Translations under genes and position numbers: made by a program
Shown: piece after piece, positions 25,854 through 34,092 of the stretch
How positions within the stretch are numbered: position 1 is the stretch's first letter
Layout of the letters: the number at the start of each line of letters is the position of its first letter
Virus record (IMG/VR): IMGVR_UViG_3300030107_002931
Location: 1-37,127 of that record
Source: a virus
Length of the DNA stretch: 37,127 nt
Direction: 5' to 3' (one strand)
The notes under the pieces: model-generated
Seen by the model: the letters and a program-made list of their open reading frames with translations, nothing else
Told to the model about the DNA's origin: nothing
Databases searched by the model: none

Positions 25854-26600
25854 ATGAACCAAGTAGCAGAAAAAAAAGAAGGAGCATTAGCAACGAATAT
25901 ATTTGAAGCTGATGCTGATAAAGGTGCTCAAAACATATCGCAAGAAGATCTTGCGTTGCCTTTCTTAAAAGTTTTGGGACAACTATCTCCAGAAGTAAAT
26001 AAAAGAGATGGTAAATATGTCGAGGGCGCAGAACCCGGCAAAATAATAAATACTGTTTCTAATGAACTGTATAACGACATTAATGTCTTACCAGTTTTTT
26101 ATAAAAGACAGTATGTAGAATGGCAAGATCGTGGACAAAGCACTGGTGCTCCAGTTGCAATTCACGAGGCAGACAGTGATATCATCAGTACAACTACTCG
26201 TGATAAATCTTTCAAAGATAGATTACCAAATGGTAACTATTTAGAAAACACTGCTAACCATTTTGTAATACTGTTAGGCAGTAGCCCAACAACAGCTTTG
26301 ATTTCTATGAAAGCTACTCAATTAAAAGTGAGTAGAAAATGGAACTCAATGATGATGGGTATTAAGATGCAGGGTAAAAACGGATTATTTACTCCGCCAA
26401 CATATAGCCACATTTTTAATCTAAAGACTGTTCAGATGTCTAATGACAAAGGAACATGGTTTGGATGGGATGTATCTAAAGTTGGTCCTGTAACTGACAA
26501 ATCAATCTATGATATCGCTAAAAACTTTGCTGAAAGAGTAGGAAAAGGTGAAGTACAAGCGAAGCATGGTACAGAGGAAAACTCTAATACACCATACTAA
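25854..26600 (+). CDS. Conserved phage replication-block protein, possibly ssDNA-binding
   Basis: A 248-residue protein. Recognisable parts are EDLALPFLKVLGQLSPEV near residue 33, GKIINTVSNELY, and a central beta-rich domain (NHFVILLGSSPTTALISMKATQLKVSRKWNSMM is split into strands) ending in aromatic-rich WFGWDVSKVG. The C-terminus is flexible and polar and ends ENSNTPY, like the ESAPY end of the downstream primase. The position between early genes and primase, and the domain look, suggest a single-strand-binding protein, but this is inference. AAAGGA precedes the start. A terminator hairpin follows at once. Confidence 0.7.
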   Translation: MNQVAEKKEGALATNIFEADADKGAQNISQEDLALPFLKVLGQLSPEVNKRDGKYVEGAEPGKIINTVSNELYNDINVLPVFYKRQYVEWQDRGQSTGAPVAIHEADSDIISTTTRDKSFKDRLPNGNYLENTANHFVILLGSSPTTALISMKATQLKVSRKWNSMMMGIKMQGKNGLFTPPTYSHIFNLKTVQMSNDKGTWFGWDVSKVGPVTDKSIYDIAKNFAERVGKGEVQAKHGTEENSNTPY

Positions 26601-26613
26601 TCGAATCCTAGGT

Positions 26614-26651
26614 AGTGGGCGTCTAAGCGAGAGTGGATACGCCCACTTTTT
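26614..26651 (+). terminator. Intrinsic terminator/attenuator hairpin before the primase
   Basis: A perfect 9-bp stem, AGTGGGCGT (26614-26622) with ACGCCCACT (26639-26647), encloses a 16-base loop and is followed by a T run that ends at 26651. It lies 14 bases after the stop of the previous gene and only three bases before the primase ATG at 26655. Partial read-through would step down expression of the primase, helicase and polymerase genes relative to the gene upstream. Confidence 0.85.
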
Positions 26652-26654
26652 AAT

Positions 26655-28229
26655 ATGATTGAAAAGTTTAAAAAAATATTTTCGGGATTAGAAGAAAGAT
26701 TTGGATACCACGTTTTAGATTCTACCAATGGTGATGGTAAAAAATCTGGGGTATCTTTTACATCTTCTTATGCACATACAGATGAGATGTGGAAAGCTCA
26801 TTTAGAAGGAATTAAATTTTCCGTAAAAACAAAAAATAAAACTATAGAGGCAGACAGTTTAGGGTTATGTCCAATAAAAAGTGATAGCACGTGTCTTTGG
26901 GGTGCTATAGATTTAGATGATTACAAACCAGACGTAAAAGAATTATTTAAAAAAATAAAAAGTATTAATGTACCGTTTATACCTTTTAAATCTAAAAGCG
27001 GAGGAATTCATTTATATATTTTTTTAACAGAACCTGTGAAAGCTTTATTATTAAGAGAAAAACTACATAGTATTAAAAATATATTTGGAGATTGTAAACC
27101 AGATAAAATTTTTCCTGTGCAAAAATATTTAAATTTAGATAAAGGTTCTGCAGGAAGTTGGATAAATTTACCTTATCATGATGCAAAGAAAACGGTACGG
27201 TATATGATAAAGGAGGATGGCAGTCCGGCCACAATTGAAGAGTTCTTTGAACACTACGAAAGAAATAAAGTAACTCCAGAAAAACTTAAAAAACTAAAAT
27301 CAAACATAGACGAAGGCGACTCAGGAGATTGGTTCCAAGATGGACCACCTTGCATGCAAGCTCTTGCAAAATTTGGAATACAACGAAGTCAAAGGAATGA
27401 AGTTCTTTTGGATATGACAAGATATGTTAAGCAAAGATATCCTGAAGAATGGAAAAAGCAAACTCATAAATATAATGAAAAGTTTTTTGAACCTATTGGA
27501 AAAGGTATGGGATATGATGAAGTTGGAAACGTTATAGGATCAAGAGAGAAAAGAGATTATAAATATAGATGTGATCAAGATTGGTTAAAAACTTATTGTA
27601 ATAGAGAAGAATGTATAAAAAGAAAATTTGGGGTAGGTGGAGGAGCCACAACCGAAGTTGTTTTAGGTCCTCTTTCTTTTGTTAAATCTACACCAAAGAT
27701 GTGGTATCTTGGTTTTAATGGAGATGAAGTTAGACTTAACTCTAAAGAATTACTTAGGCAAGATTTAGCTAGAGAAGCAGCTACAGAACAAACTGGAAAA
27801 ACTCCAAAGAAAACAAAAAATTGGGATGAACAAATTAGATTACTTCAAGAAAAAGCAACACCAATAGATGCTCCAGAAGAAAGTCAACCTAATGTTCAAC
27901 TTAAATCTTATTTAGAAACATTTTGTTTTAATCTAAGACAAACTACTAAAAAGAAACAATTACTATTTAATAGACCTTATTTTGAAGAAGGAAAAGTAAG
28001 ATTTATATTTAATGGTTTTTATAAGTATTTAAAAACTAATGATTGGTCTACAGGAGAAGATATTACACACCAAATGCTTAAGAAGATGAAAGGGGTTAGT
28101 AGAGAAAAATTTCATATAGAGGAAAATGTAAAAAAATGGGTTTATGTTTTAGATATAGAAGACTTTAAAAATAAAGAAATAGAACATGAAGATATTGATT
28201 TTGGTCAAGAAGAAAGCGCTCCATACTAA
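26655..28229 (+). CDS. AEP/PrimPol-type DNA primase
   Basis: A 524-residue protein. The N-terminal domain has the archaeo-eukaryotic primase signature: metal-binding AIDLDDY (84-90, D86 and D88), then SKSGGIHLYIFL (about 113-124) with the basic/His nucleotide-binding motif. EMWKAHLEGIK and SLGLCPIKSDSTCLWG before it resemble the TOTE/PrimPol subgroup. A Cys cluster (CDQDWLKTYCNREEC) near 310-325 may bind zinc, and the C-terminal half may be a helicase-contact region. It ends acidic (DFGQEESAPY). It should make primers for the family A polymerase. No Shine-Dalgarno is seen; the hairpin abuts the ATG. Confidence 0.85.
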   Translation: MIEKFKKIFSGLEERFGYHVLDSTNGDGKKSGVSFTSSYAHTDEMWKAHLEGIKFSVKTKNKTIEADSLGLCPIKSDSTCLWGAIDLDDYKPDVKELFKKIKSINVPFIPFKSKSGGIHLYIFLTEPVKALLLREKLHSIKNIFGDCKPDKIFPVQKYLNLDKGSAGSWINLPYHDAKKTVRYMIKEDGSPATIEEFFEHYERNKVTPEKLKKLKSNIDEGDSGDWFQDGPPCMQALAKFGIQRSQRNEVLLDMTRYVKQRYPEEWKKQTHKYNEKFFEPIGKGMGYDEVGNVIGSREKRDYKYRCDQDWLKTYCNREECIKRKFGVGGGATTEVVLGPLSFVKSTPKMWYLGFNGDEVRLNSKELLRQDLAREAATEQTGKTPKKTKNWDEQIRLLQEKATPIDAPEESQPNVQLKSYLETFCFNLRQTTKKKQLLFNRPYFEEGKVRFIFNGFYKYLKTNDWSTGEDITHQMLKKMKGVSREKFHIEENVKKWVYVLDIEDFKNKEIEHEDIDFGQEESAPY

Positions 28230-29935
28230 TGGATAAATTTTATAAGCAAAGATATAAAATACTTGGAGGTCCAGGGTGTGGAAAAACCACTGAAATAATG
28301 AAAATTTTAAGTAATTATTTTAAAGCTGGTTTGCAACCAAGTCAAGTTTTAATGATTGGTTTTGCTAGAGCAACTAAGGATAGATTGCAAGAAAAAGTTA
28401 TCAAAGATTTAAAATTTTCAGAAAAACAATCAGAAAGTATAAAAACTATTCACAAATATTGTTTTGATTTACTACCTGGGAAAGATGTTTTTAACTCTAG
28501 AGCAAAAAGAGAATTTAAAAAAAAATTAAAAACTGATCCAGACAACTGGGTTATGTTAGATACACCTAAAGACAAAGAGGATGAAGATTTTGCTATGTGG
28601 TCAGCCGAAGAAGACAAGAAATTACATGAGATATTTCAATTAATTGGTTTTGCAAGACACTCTAGGAAAAAATCTATAGAAGATATATTAAAATTTCACG
28701 GAGACCATAAAGATTATAAATTTGCTAAGATTCAACAATACGAAATTAAATATTGTTTTAAAAATTATAACAATTTTAAAAAACATAACAACATGATTGA
28801 CTTTGAAGATATGTTAGAAGAAGTTTTAGTAGATAATATTATATTTCCGGAATACAAAGTAGTAATGATAGATGAGGTTCAAGACTTAACCCCTCTTGAA
28901 TGGAAAGTTATATCTAAAATAGGTCGTAGAACTGAAGAGATGTATCTAGTTGGAGATGATGATCAAGCTATTTATGGTTGGAAAGGATCTAATGTAAAAA
29001 TTTTTCAAAAATGGCCATGTAAAAAGGAAAATATACGAAGACTACCTAAAAGTTATAGGCTTCCTATTAAAGTATACAACTTAGCACAAGAAATAGTAGG
29101 AGATATAAACAATAGGTTAGGAAATGATTATAAACCAGCCAAAGATATTGAAGGTATTGTATCTTCTTTTTATAGCACTGAAGAAATGGATGGCATATTA
29201 AATGTAAACTCGAATGCAATTCTATGTGCGAGAGGGTGGCTTCAATGTAAACCTTATGTAAGATATTTAAAAGAAAGAGGACTGCTTTGGAAAGAAAAAT
29301 CTAAAAGTCAAGAACATATGGGTTCTTTTGTGTCAAGCTTCCCTGACAAATACCAAAAAATACTAAAAAGTTGGAATATGTTGCAAAATGGACACGGTAT
29401 TAAGGGAAAATATTTAATGGAAATTATTAAATATTTTAAAAGAGGTTTAGTTAGACACGGAAAAAAAGAAGCTCTTACTGATTTAAATACCTGCCCTGAA
29501 GAATTTAAAGATAAAAATATGTTTTTTAATTACAAAGATATGAAAGAAAAATATTTTATATTGGCTGATATAAATAAATCTTGGTTTAATGTATTTAATT
29601 TTAACACAACAAGAAAAAAAGATAAAAATCAACCTAACGCAATATTTGATGACGACGAGGATTTTAATAATTATTTAAAAGTGTGCTATGAAAATGATTC
29701 TACTTTATCTAAAACAGATATAATTGTATCTACTATTCATGGTGTTAAGGGAATGGAAAAAGATAAGGTTATTTTAAATAGTGATTGGGGATTTTCTTAT
29801 AATAATTTTAGAAGTGGAATAGTTGAAAAAGAAGATGAAGAACTTAGAACTTGCTATGTTGGAGTAACTAGAGCTAAAGAAGAGCTTCATATAATGACCC
29901 TTGGACATAAAAATAATTTTGATTATTTAAGATGA
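28229..29935 (+). CDS. UvrD/Rep-like superfamily 1 DNA helicase
   Basis: A 568-residue SF1A helicase with the full motif set: Walker A GGPGCGKTT (13-21), IGFARATKDRL (motif Ia), DEVQD (215-219, motif II), GDDDQAIYGWKGS (242-254, motif III), STIHGVKGMEKDKVI (motif V) and CYVGVTRAKEELHI (motif VI). It would unwind DNA 3' to 5' in phage replication or recombination. It is smaller than UvrD (about 720), mainly by reduced 1B/2B domains. TAATG couples it to the primase, so the pair likely work together at the fork. No DnaB/gp4-type helicase is seen in the window. Confidence 0.93.
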   Translation: MDKFYKQRYKILGGPGCGKTTEIMKILSNYFKAGLQPSQVLMIGFARATKDRLQEKVIKDLKFSEKQSESIKTIHKYCFDLLPGKDVFNSRAKREFKKKLKTDPDNWVMLDTPKDKEDEDFAMWSAEEDKKLHEIFQLIGFARHSRKKSIEDILKFHGDHKDYKFAKIQQYEIKYCFKNYNNFKKHNNMIDFEDMLEEVLVDNIIFPEYKVVMIDEVQDLTPLEWKVISKIGRRTEEMYLVGDDDQAIYGWKGSNVKIFQKWPCKKENIRRLPKSYRLPIKVYNLAQEIVGDINNRLGNDYKPAKDIEGIVSSFYSTEEMDGILNVNSNAILCARGWLQCKPYVRYLKERGLLWKEKSKSQEHMGSFVSSFPDKYQKILKSWNMLQNGHGIKGKYLMEIIKYFKRGLVRHGKKEALTDLNTCPEEFKDKNMFFNYKDMKEKYFILADINKSWFNVFNFNTTRKKDKNQPNAIFDDDEDFNNYLKVCYENDSTLSKTDIIVSTIHGVKGMEKDKVILNSDWGFSYNNFRSGIVEKEDEELRTCYVGVTRAKEELHIMTLGHKNNFDYLR

Positions 29936-30003
29936 GCGAAGAAGAATTTTATAGATTTATAATGAGAATGGAAAGAGAACTTTATGGAGAAGAAGATGAG
30001 TGA
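29932..30003 (+). CDS. 23-residue coupled microORF
   Basis: ATG overlaps the helicase stop (ATGA) and 23 codons (MSEEEFYRFIMRMERELYGEE...) run to a TGA inside the start of the DUF3310 gene. The peptide is an acidic amphipathic helix. It may be a true microprotein or mainly a device that carries ribosomes from the helicase gene to the next start. Evidence is coupling only. Confidence 0.4.
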   Translation: MSEEEFYRFIMRMERELYGEEDE

Positions 30004-30265
30004 TGAAATATATAAAAAACAAGTCGGTGGGACCCACTATAAATCTATGGCAATTCAACCTTCAGAATTTATTAACAGAAATAATATTCCGTTTGCAGAA
30101 GGCAACGCAATTAAATATTTATGTCGCCACAAACAAAAAAATCAAAAAGAAGATTTGTTAAAAGCAAAACATTATATTGACATGGCTATCGATAGAGACT
30201 ATCCTGAAGAAGTGAAAGAAGAAATAAAAAAAACTAAAAATTTTTGGGGGATAATTGAGAAATAA
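29996..30265 (+). CDS. DUF3310 family protein
   Basis: The start at 29996 follows GGAG by five to six bases and gives MSDEIYKKQVGGTHYKSMAIQ, the canonical opening of the DUF3310 family (also listed as nucleotide-kinase-like in phages); an ATG 12 bases earlier is possible. The 89-residue length is typical, and the core AEGNAIKYLCRHKQKN..DLLKAKHYIDM is intact. It is widespread in phages near replication genes. The proposed nucleotide metabolism role is not established. It overlaps both flanking microgenes. Confidence 0.85.
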   Translation: MSDEIYKKQVGGTHYKSMAIQPSEFINRNNIPFAEGNAIKYLCRHKQKNQKEDLLKAKHYIDMAIDRDYPEEVKEEIKKTKNFWGIIEK

Positions 30266-30416
30266 GATTTTAACTATTCATGCTGAATGGTTAAAACAAA
30301 ATGGATATCCACATGAAAATTGTATTAAACAATCTTATCCTGAAAATGATTTTAGAGATAAAAAAGGTAAAAAAAGATTAATTAGAAACAAACAAGGGAG
30401 ATTTATAAAATTATGA
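30255..30416 (+). CDS. 53-residue basic microprotein (TTG start)
   Basis: This fills the 147-base space between DUF3310 and the polymerase. A TTG at 30255 inside the end of DUF3310 opens a 53-codon frame (RNKILTIHAEWLKQNGYPHE...), which ends in an ATGA overlap with the polymerase start. The product is basic, especially the C-terminus (DKKGKKRLIRNKQGRFIKL), so nucleic-acid binding is possible. The perfect coupling to the polymerase start supports reality; the TTG start makes it a moderate call. Confidence 0.55.
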   Translation: MRNKILTIHAEWLKQNGYPHENCIKQSYPENDFRDKKGKKRLIRNKQGRFIKL

Positions 30417-32341
30417 TACAGAGACCTTTATTTTCGCCACAAGTTGAATGGACACCACCGGAGGAATTTCCAGATTTATCAAAGTATGATGAAATAGCAA
30501 TAGACTTTGAAACAAAAGATCCAGATTTAAAAACAAAAGGATCAGCTTCCGTAAGAGGTATAGGAGATGTTGTAGGTATAGCGGTAGCGGTTAAGGACTT
30601 TTGTGGTTATTATCCAATTGCTCATGAAACAGGGCCCAATATGAATCGTAAACAGGTTCTAGGTTGGTTTGCAGATGTACTAAAAACTCCTGCAGATAAA
30701 ATATTTCACAACGCCATGTATGATATATTATGGATTAAAAGATTAGGGCTCACGGTCCACGGAACAGTGGTAGATACAATGACAGTGGCTTCACTTGTTA
30801 ATGAAAATAGATTTAGATATGATTTAAATTCAGTTGGAGCAGAATATACAGGGATGACTAAAAATGAATCTGCTTTAAATGCTGCAGCCAAAGAATGGGG
30901 ACTAGACCCTAAAGCTGAAATGTACAAATTGCCAGCGATGTACGTTGGAGAATATGCTGAAAAAGATGCTGAGTTGACATTGGCGTTATGGCAAGAGTTA
31001 AAAAAAGAAATAGAGCATCAAGAACTTCATTCAATTGTCTCATTAGAACAAAGGGTTTTCCCTTGCCTAGTAGATATGAAATGGAAAGGTGTTAGAGTAA
31101 ATTTAAACCAACTAGAAATTTTAGAAAAAAAATTAAAAACAACTTATTCTGATTGTGTTGAAAGAGTTAAAAAAGCAACAGGTATTTTTCCAGAAATATG
31201 GGCAGCAAAAAGTATTGCTAAAGTTTGTGATGAATTAGGAATTAAATATGAAAGAACAGAGAAAACAAATGCTCCCTCTTTTACTAAAAATTATTTATCT
31301 AAACATAAAAATCCTGTTATTAGAAGTATTGCTGCTGCAAGGCAGGCTGACAAATTAAGAAATACTTTTTTAGAATCTATAAAAAATTATGTTGTTAATG
31401 GTAGAATACATGCTGATATTCACCAATTAAAAGGTGACCAAGGAGGAACGGTAACTGGTAGATTAAGTTATTCACATCCTAATTTACAACAACTGCCTAA
31501 CTACACTAATATAGGTATGGGAATAAGGTCTATATTTATACCTGAGGAAGGTTGTGAATGGGGTTGTTTTGACTACTCACAACAAGAGCCAAGACTGGTA
31601 GTACATTTTGCTTTAAGAACACCTGGTATTACAGGGGTAAGTGAGATTGCTGAAAAATATCATAAAGGTGTGGAAAAAACATTACACAAAAATTTAAAAA
31701 TACGTAAAGATCAAGACTTTCATCAAATAGTTGCTGACATTGCAGACATTGATAGAAGTGATGCAAAAACAATTAATCTTGGTTTATTTTATGGAATGGG
31801 TCAAGCAAAGCTACAAGCACAATTAGGTATAAATGATGAAAATGAAGCTAAAGAATTATTAGCAAGATATCACCGTAGCGTTCCTTTTGTTAAACAATTA
31901 ATTAAAAGCGTCATGGATAGAGCCCAAAGAAAAGGAAGAGTAAGAACTTTATTGGGAAGAGCATGCAGGTTTGATATGTGGGAACCAAATCAATTTGGTA
32001 TGCATAAACCCCTTACATTTCAGCAAGCTTGTGATGAGATTGGTATAGGAAATATTAAAAGAGCTTTTACCTATAAAGCTTTAAATAAACTTATACAAGG
32101 ATCTGCTGCTGACATGACAAAGCAAGCAATGGTTAATTTATACGAAGAAGGTATCACTCCAATGATTCAACTACATGATGAATTAGATATTTCAGTTAAG
32201 GATGAGGCTCAAAGTAAAAAAATTATAGACATAATGGAAAATGCAGTGCCCCTTGAAATACCTAATAAAGTAGACTATGAAAATGGATCAAATTGGGGTA
32301 GTATAGATAAAGAAAATGAAGTAAATGAAAACTTCTTTTAA
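30413..32341 (+). CDS. Family A DNA polymerase with 3'-5' exonuclease
   Basis: A 642-residue replicative polymerase of the Pol I/T7 gp5 type. Exonuclease residues are D31 and E33 (AIDFET), D104 (HNAMYD) and YAEKD (181-185). Polymerase motif A is CFDYSQQEPR with D387, motif B is AKTINLGLFYGMG near 451-463, and motif C is QLHDEL near 586-591. There is no 5' nuclease domain, as usual in phages. The residue matching E. coli Pol I Phe762 is Leu (INLGLFYG), a variant linked in viral surveys to slower or more accurate replication. It is coupled to the upstream microgene by ATGA. Confidence 0.95.
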   Translation: MIQRPLFSPQVEWTPPEEFPDLSKYDEIAIDFETKDPDLKTKGSASVRGIGDVVGIAVAVKDFCGYYPIAHETGPNMNRKQVLGWFADVLKTPADKIFHNAMYDILWIKRLGLTVHGTVVDTMTVASLVNENRFRYDLNSVGAEYTGMTKNESALNAAAKEWGLDPKAEMYKLPAMYVGEYAEKDAELTLALWQELKKEIEHQELHSIVSLEQRVFPCLVDMKWKGVRVNLNQLEILEKKLKTTYSDCVERVKKATGIFPEIWAAKSIAKVCDELGIKYERTEKTNAPSFTKNYLSKHKNPVIRSIAAARQADKLRNTFLESIKNYVVNGRIHADIHQLKGDQGGTVTGRLSYSHPNLQQLPNYTNIGMGIRSIFIPEEGCEWGCFDYSQQEPRLVVHFALRTPGITGVSEIAEKYHKGVEKTLHKNLKIRKDQDFHQIVADIADIDRSDAKTINLGLFYGMGQAKLQAQLGINDENEAKELLARYHRSVPFVKQLIKSVMDRAQRKGRVRTLLGRACRFDMWEPNQFGMHKPLTFQQACDEIGIGNIKRAFTYKALNKLIQGSAADMTKQAMVNLYEEGITPMIQLHDELDISVKDEAQSKKIIDIMENAVPLEIPNKVDYENGSNWGSIDKENEVNENFF

Positions 32342-32355
32342 AAACGGAGGGAACT

Positions 32356-32472
32356 ATGGAAAAAGTTACAAAAGCAGTTAAGGAAATATGGAACTTAGCT
32401 ATAAGCAACAAGAAGGCTACAATTGTAGCTATAGTTGCTATAATTGTAGTAGTACATTTAGTTACTAACTAA
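32356..32472 (+). CDS. 38-residue single-span membrane peptide
   Basis: A 38-codon gene led by GGAGGG five bases before the ATG. A short basic amphipathic start (MEKVTKAVKEIWNLAISNKK) is followed by one very hydrophobic helix (ATIVAIVAIIVVVHLV). The positive residues before the helix predict N-in topology. It resembles other phage single-span peptides of unknown role; holin-like or membrane-sensing functions are possible. It begins the block of membrane and exported proteins after the polymerase. Confidence 0.7.
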   Translation: MEKVTKAVKEIWNLAISNKKATIVAIVAIIVVVHLVTN

Positions 32473-32480
32473 TATGTCTT

Positions 32481-33131
32481 ATGGCCTATTTAAATGCAAA
32501 TATCCCTGTGATGTATTCACAGATCAGGAGAGAATATCTCTATGATCTTAAAGATCATTATGGAGAAGTTGAAGATTGTATTATATTTGGCCTGGCAAGC
32601 ATTACAGGACGTCCTATATTATTCCATGCTATTATGGAAAATGGTGCAATATTTTACCGCTTACCAATTAGCGCGTTTATTCAACGGGGTTTCGAAGTCA
32701 AAGACGTACCACGAAGACGACTTGATGAACTTCAGCTTTGGAATTGTTTTAGCTATTATCCTGCTATTACTTCTTATGATATTCTAGACGGCCAATCTGG
32801 CAAATATTTTGGAAAAGATAAGAAATTACACCCTGGGGCGTACCTTTTTACAGTTGACTGGGCGCACCCAGAGAGTAATATAGTAGACACTGATCATTCA
32901 GAAATTTCGCACGAACATAAATGCGCACACATTTTCGCTCTAGAAGATGGAAATTATGCAGCACAACCAAACAATAGAATCCTTTGGGATATACCATCTT
33001 TTACAGTTAAAGATGAAATACCTGATTGGAAAGTGCAAACTTCAGAGTGGAATGTGGAAGACACTCGTAAATGGAAAACGGAAGATACCGATAGGTTCTT
33101 TTATAACATTGAGGAAAAAAAAGATGAGTAA
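32481..33131 (+). CDS. Conserved phage protein of unknown function
   Basis: A 216-residue soluble protein starting MAYLNANIPVMYSQIRREYL. The first 130 residues look like a compact mixed fold (CIIFGLASITGRPILFHAIMENGAIFYRLPI is broken into strands and turns), then TVDWAHPESN and an acidic, Trp-rich C-terminal third (PDWKVQTSEWNVEDTRKW). No catalytic motif is evident. I recall close look-alikes in marine phages with no assigned role. It overlaps the next Cys-rich gene by eight bases (ATGAGTAA). Confidence 0.78.
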   Translation: MAYLNANIPVMYSQIRREYLYDLKDHYGEVEDCIIFGLASITGRPILFHAIMENGAIFYRLPISAFIQRGFEVKDVPRRRLDELQLWNCFSYYPAITSYDILDGQSGKYFGKDKKLHPGAYLFTVDWAHPESNIVDTDHSEISHEHKCAHIFALEDGNYAAQPNNRILWDIPSFTVKDEIPDWKVQTSEWNVEDTRKWKTEDTDRFFYNIEEKKDE

Positions 33132-33273
33132 ATGTTCAAAATGTTGTCATGACTGTCATTGCGATGGAGATCTGCACGCAGATGAGTACGGCATTTGCAC
33201 TTGTGAAAATTGTGAATGTAAATCTAAAGCAGAAGATAAAAGTTATGAGGATGAAGTAAAATATGATGGGTAG
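33124..33273 (+). CDS. 49-residue Cys-rich microprotein
   Basis: Starts at ATG 33124 inside the previous stop (ATGAGTAA). Nine Cys and three His fall in the first 32 residues (C4, C7, C8, C11, C13, C25, C27, C30, C32), enough for one or two zinc sites of the CxxC type, followed by an acidic tail. The absence of a signal peptide suggests it stays in the cytosol, where zinc binding is more likely than disulfides. Zinc ribbon regulators or metal-storage peptides are possible. The end overlaps the next frame's alternative start at 33263. Confidence 0.65.
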   Translation: MSKCSKCCHDCHCDGDLHADEYGICTCENCECKSKAEDKSYEDEVKYDG

Positions 33274-33277
33274 GATT

Positions 33278-33982
33278 ATGAATTATTATTTTACAGGTAT
33301 ATTAGTTGTTTTATTATGTTTGTTAGCATGGATAGGACCAGCTTATCCAGGTTCAACACAGACAAATACTTCAGGCTCTAATACAGCAATTGAAGGCGGT
33401 TATACTTCAACTGCTACAACTACTTATGAATCAGGTTCTACAAGCACATCTACTACAACAAACACAACAAATTCAGATATAAAATCTGCACCACCATCAG
33501 CCGCGGCGCCTTCATATAATAGTATGACCCAGGATGTTTGTGCCGTAGGAGCTTCCGCAGGTATACAAACATTTGGTGTAGGTGTATCTGGGGGTAAACA
33601 TTTTATAGATGAAAATTGTGAAAGATTAAAATTGGCTAGAATATTAAATGACTTTGGAATGAAAGTAGCAGCAGTAGCTATACTTTGTCAAGACGAAAGA
33701 GTATTTGAATCTATGATTCAAGCAGGCACTCCTTGTCCTATTGATGGTAAAATTGGTAAAGATGCTTTAGCATTATGGACTAAGTATGAACAGGAAAGAC
33801 CTGATTATGATGTGTATGTTAAACGTATGAAAAAAAGAGAAAAGAAAAACAAAGAAATTGAAGCACAAACTCAAAAAGAATTTGAAGAAGCAGAAGCTGC
33901 TGCAATGGAACAAAAACTTTTAGAAGAAGCTAAAAAAAATAAGAAACTAAAAGATAACATAGATCTTAAAAACAATAAATGA
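33278..33982 (+). CDS. Exported phage protein with conserved Cys domain and coiled tail
   Basis: The start at 33278 gives MNYYFTGILVVLLCLLAWIGPAYPG, a clear signal sequence; an ATG at 33263 would only lengthen it by five residues. A Ser/Thr-rich linker follows, then a domain with VCAVGASAGIQTFGVGVSGG, ENCERLKLARILNDFGMKVAAVAILCQD and AGTPCPIDGK. I have met this domain in several phage groups; the function is unknown. The C-terminal 60 residues are Lys/Glu/Ala-rich coiled coil. Four Cys in the domain could form periplasmic disulfides. The stop is shared with a nested small frame. Confidence 0.75.
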   Translation: MNYYFTGILVVLLCLLAWIGPAYPGSTQTNTSGSNTAIEGGYTSTATTTYESGSTSTSTTTNTTNSDIKSAPPSAAAPSYNSMTQDVCAVGASAGIQTFGVGVSGGKHFIDENCERLKLARILNDFGMKVAAVAILCQDERVFESMIQAGTPCPIDGKIGKDALALWTKYEQERPDYDVYVKRMKKREKKNKEIEAQTQKEFEEAEAAAMEQKLLEEAKKNKKLKDNIDLKNNK

Positions 33983-34092
33983 TTTGGTTAACGATAATGA
34001 TAATAGGAGCGGGATATGCGATTTATCGTATTAATAAGTTTGCTGATGATGTCAATCCTTACAACTTCAGCAGAAGAGATAACGACAGGTAA
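33979..34092 (+). CDS. 37-residue membrane microORF overlapping the next gene
   Basis: ATGA coupling to the previous stop opens a 37-codon frame whose product has one hydrophobic helix (IWLTIMIIGAGYAIYRI) and a charged end (NFSRRDNDR). It runs into the gene at 34016 in another frame for 77 bases, an arrangement like nested spanin pairs. It may be chance, since the overlapped stretch also encodes a signal peptide. Support is start coupling and topology only. Confidence 0.35.
   Translation: MIWLTIMIIGAGYAIYRINKFADDVNPYNFSRRDNDR

Noticed and set aside
32474-32545. 23-codon frame MSYGLFKCKYPCDVF... just before and inside the gene at 32481
   Set aside because: It overlaps a well-supported 216-residue gene in another frame, has no ribosome-binding site of its own and is short. 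Coincidence is the simpler view.
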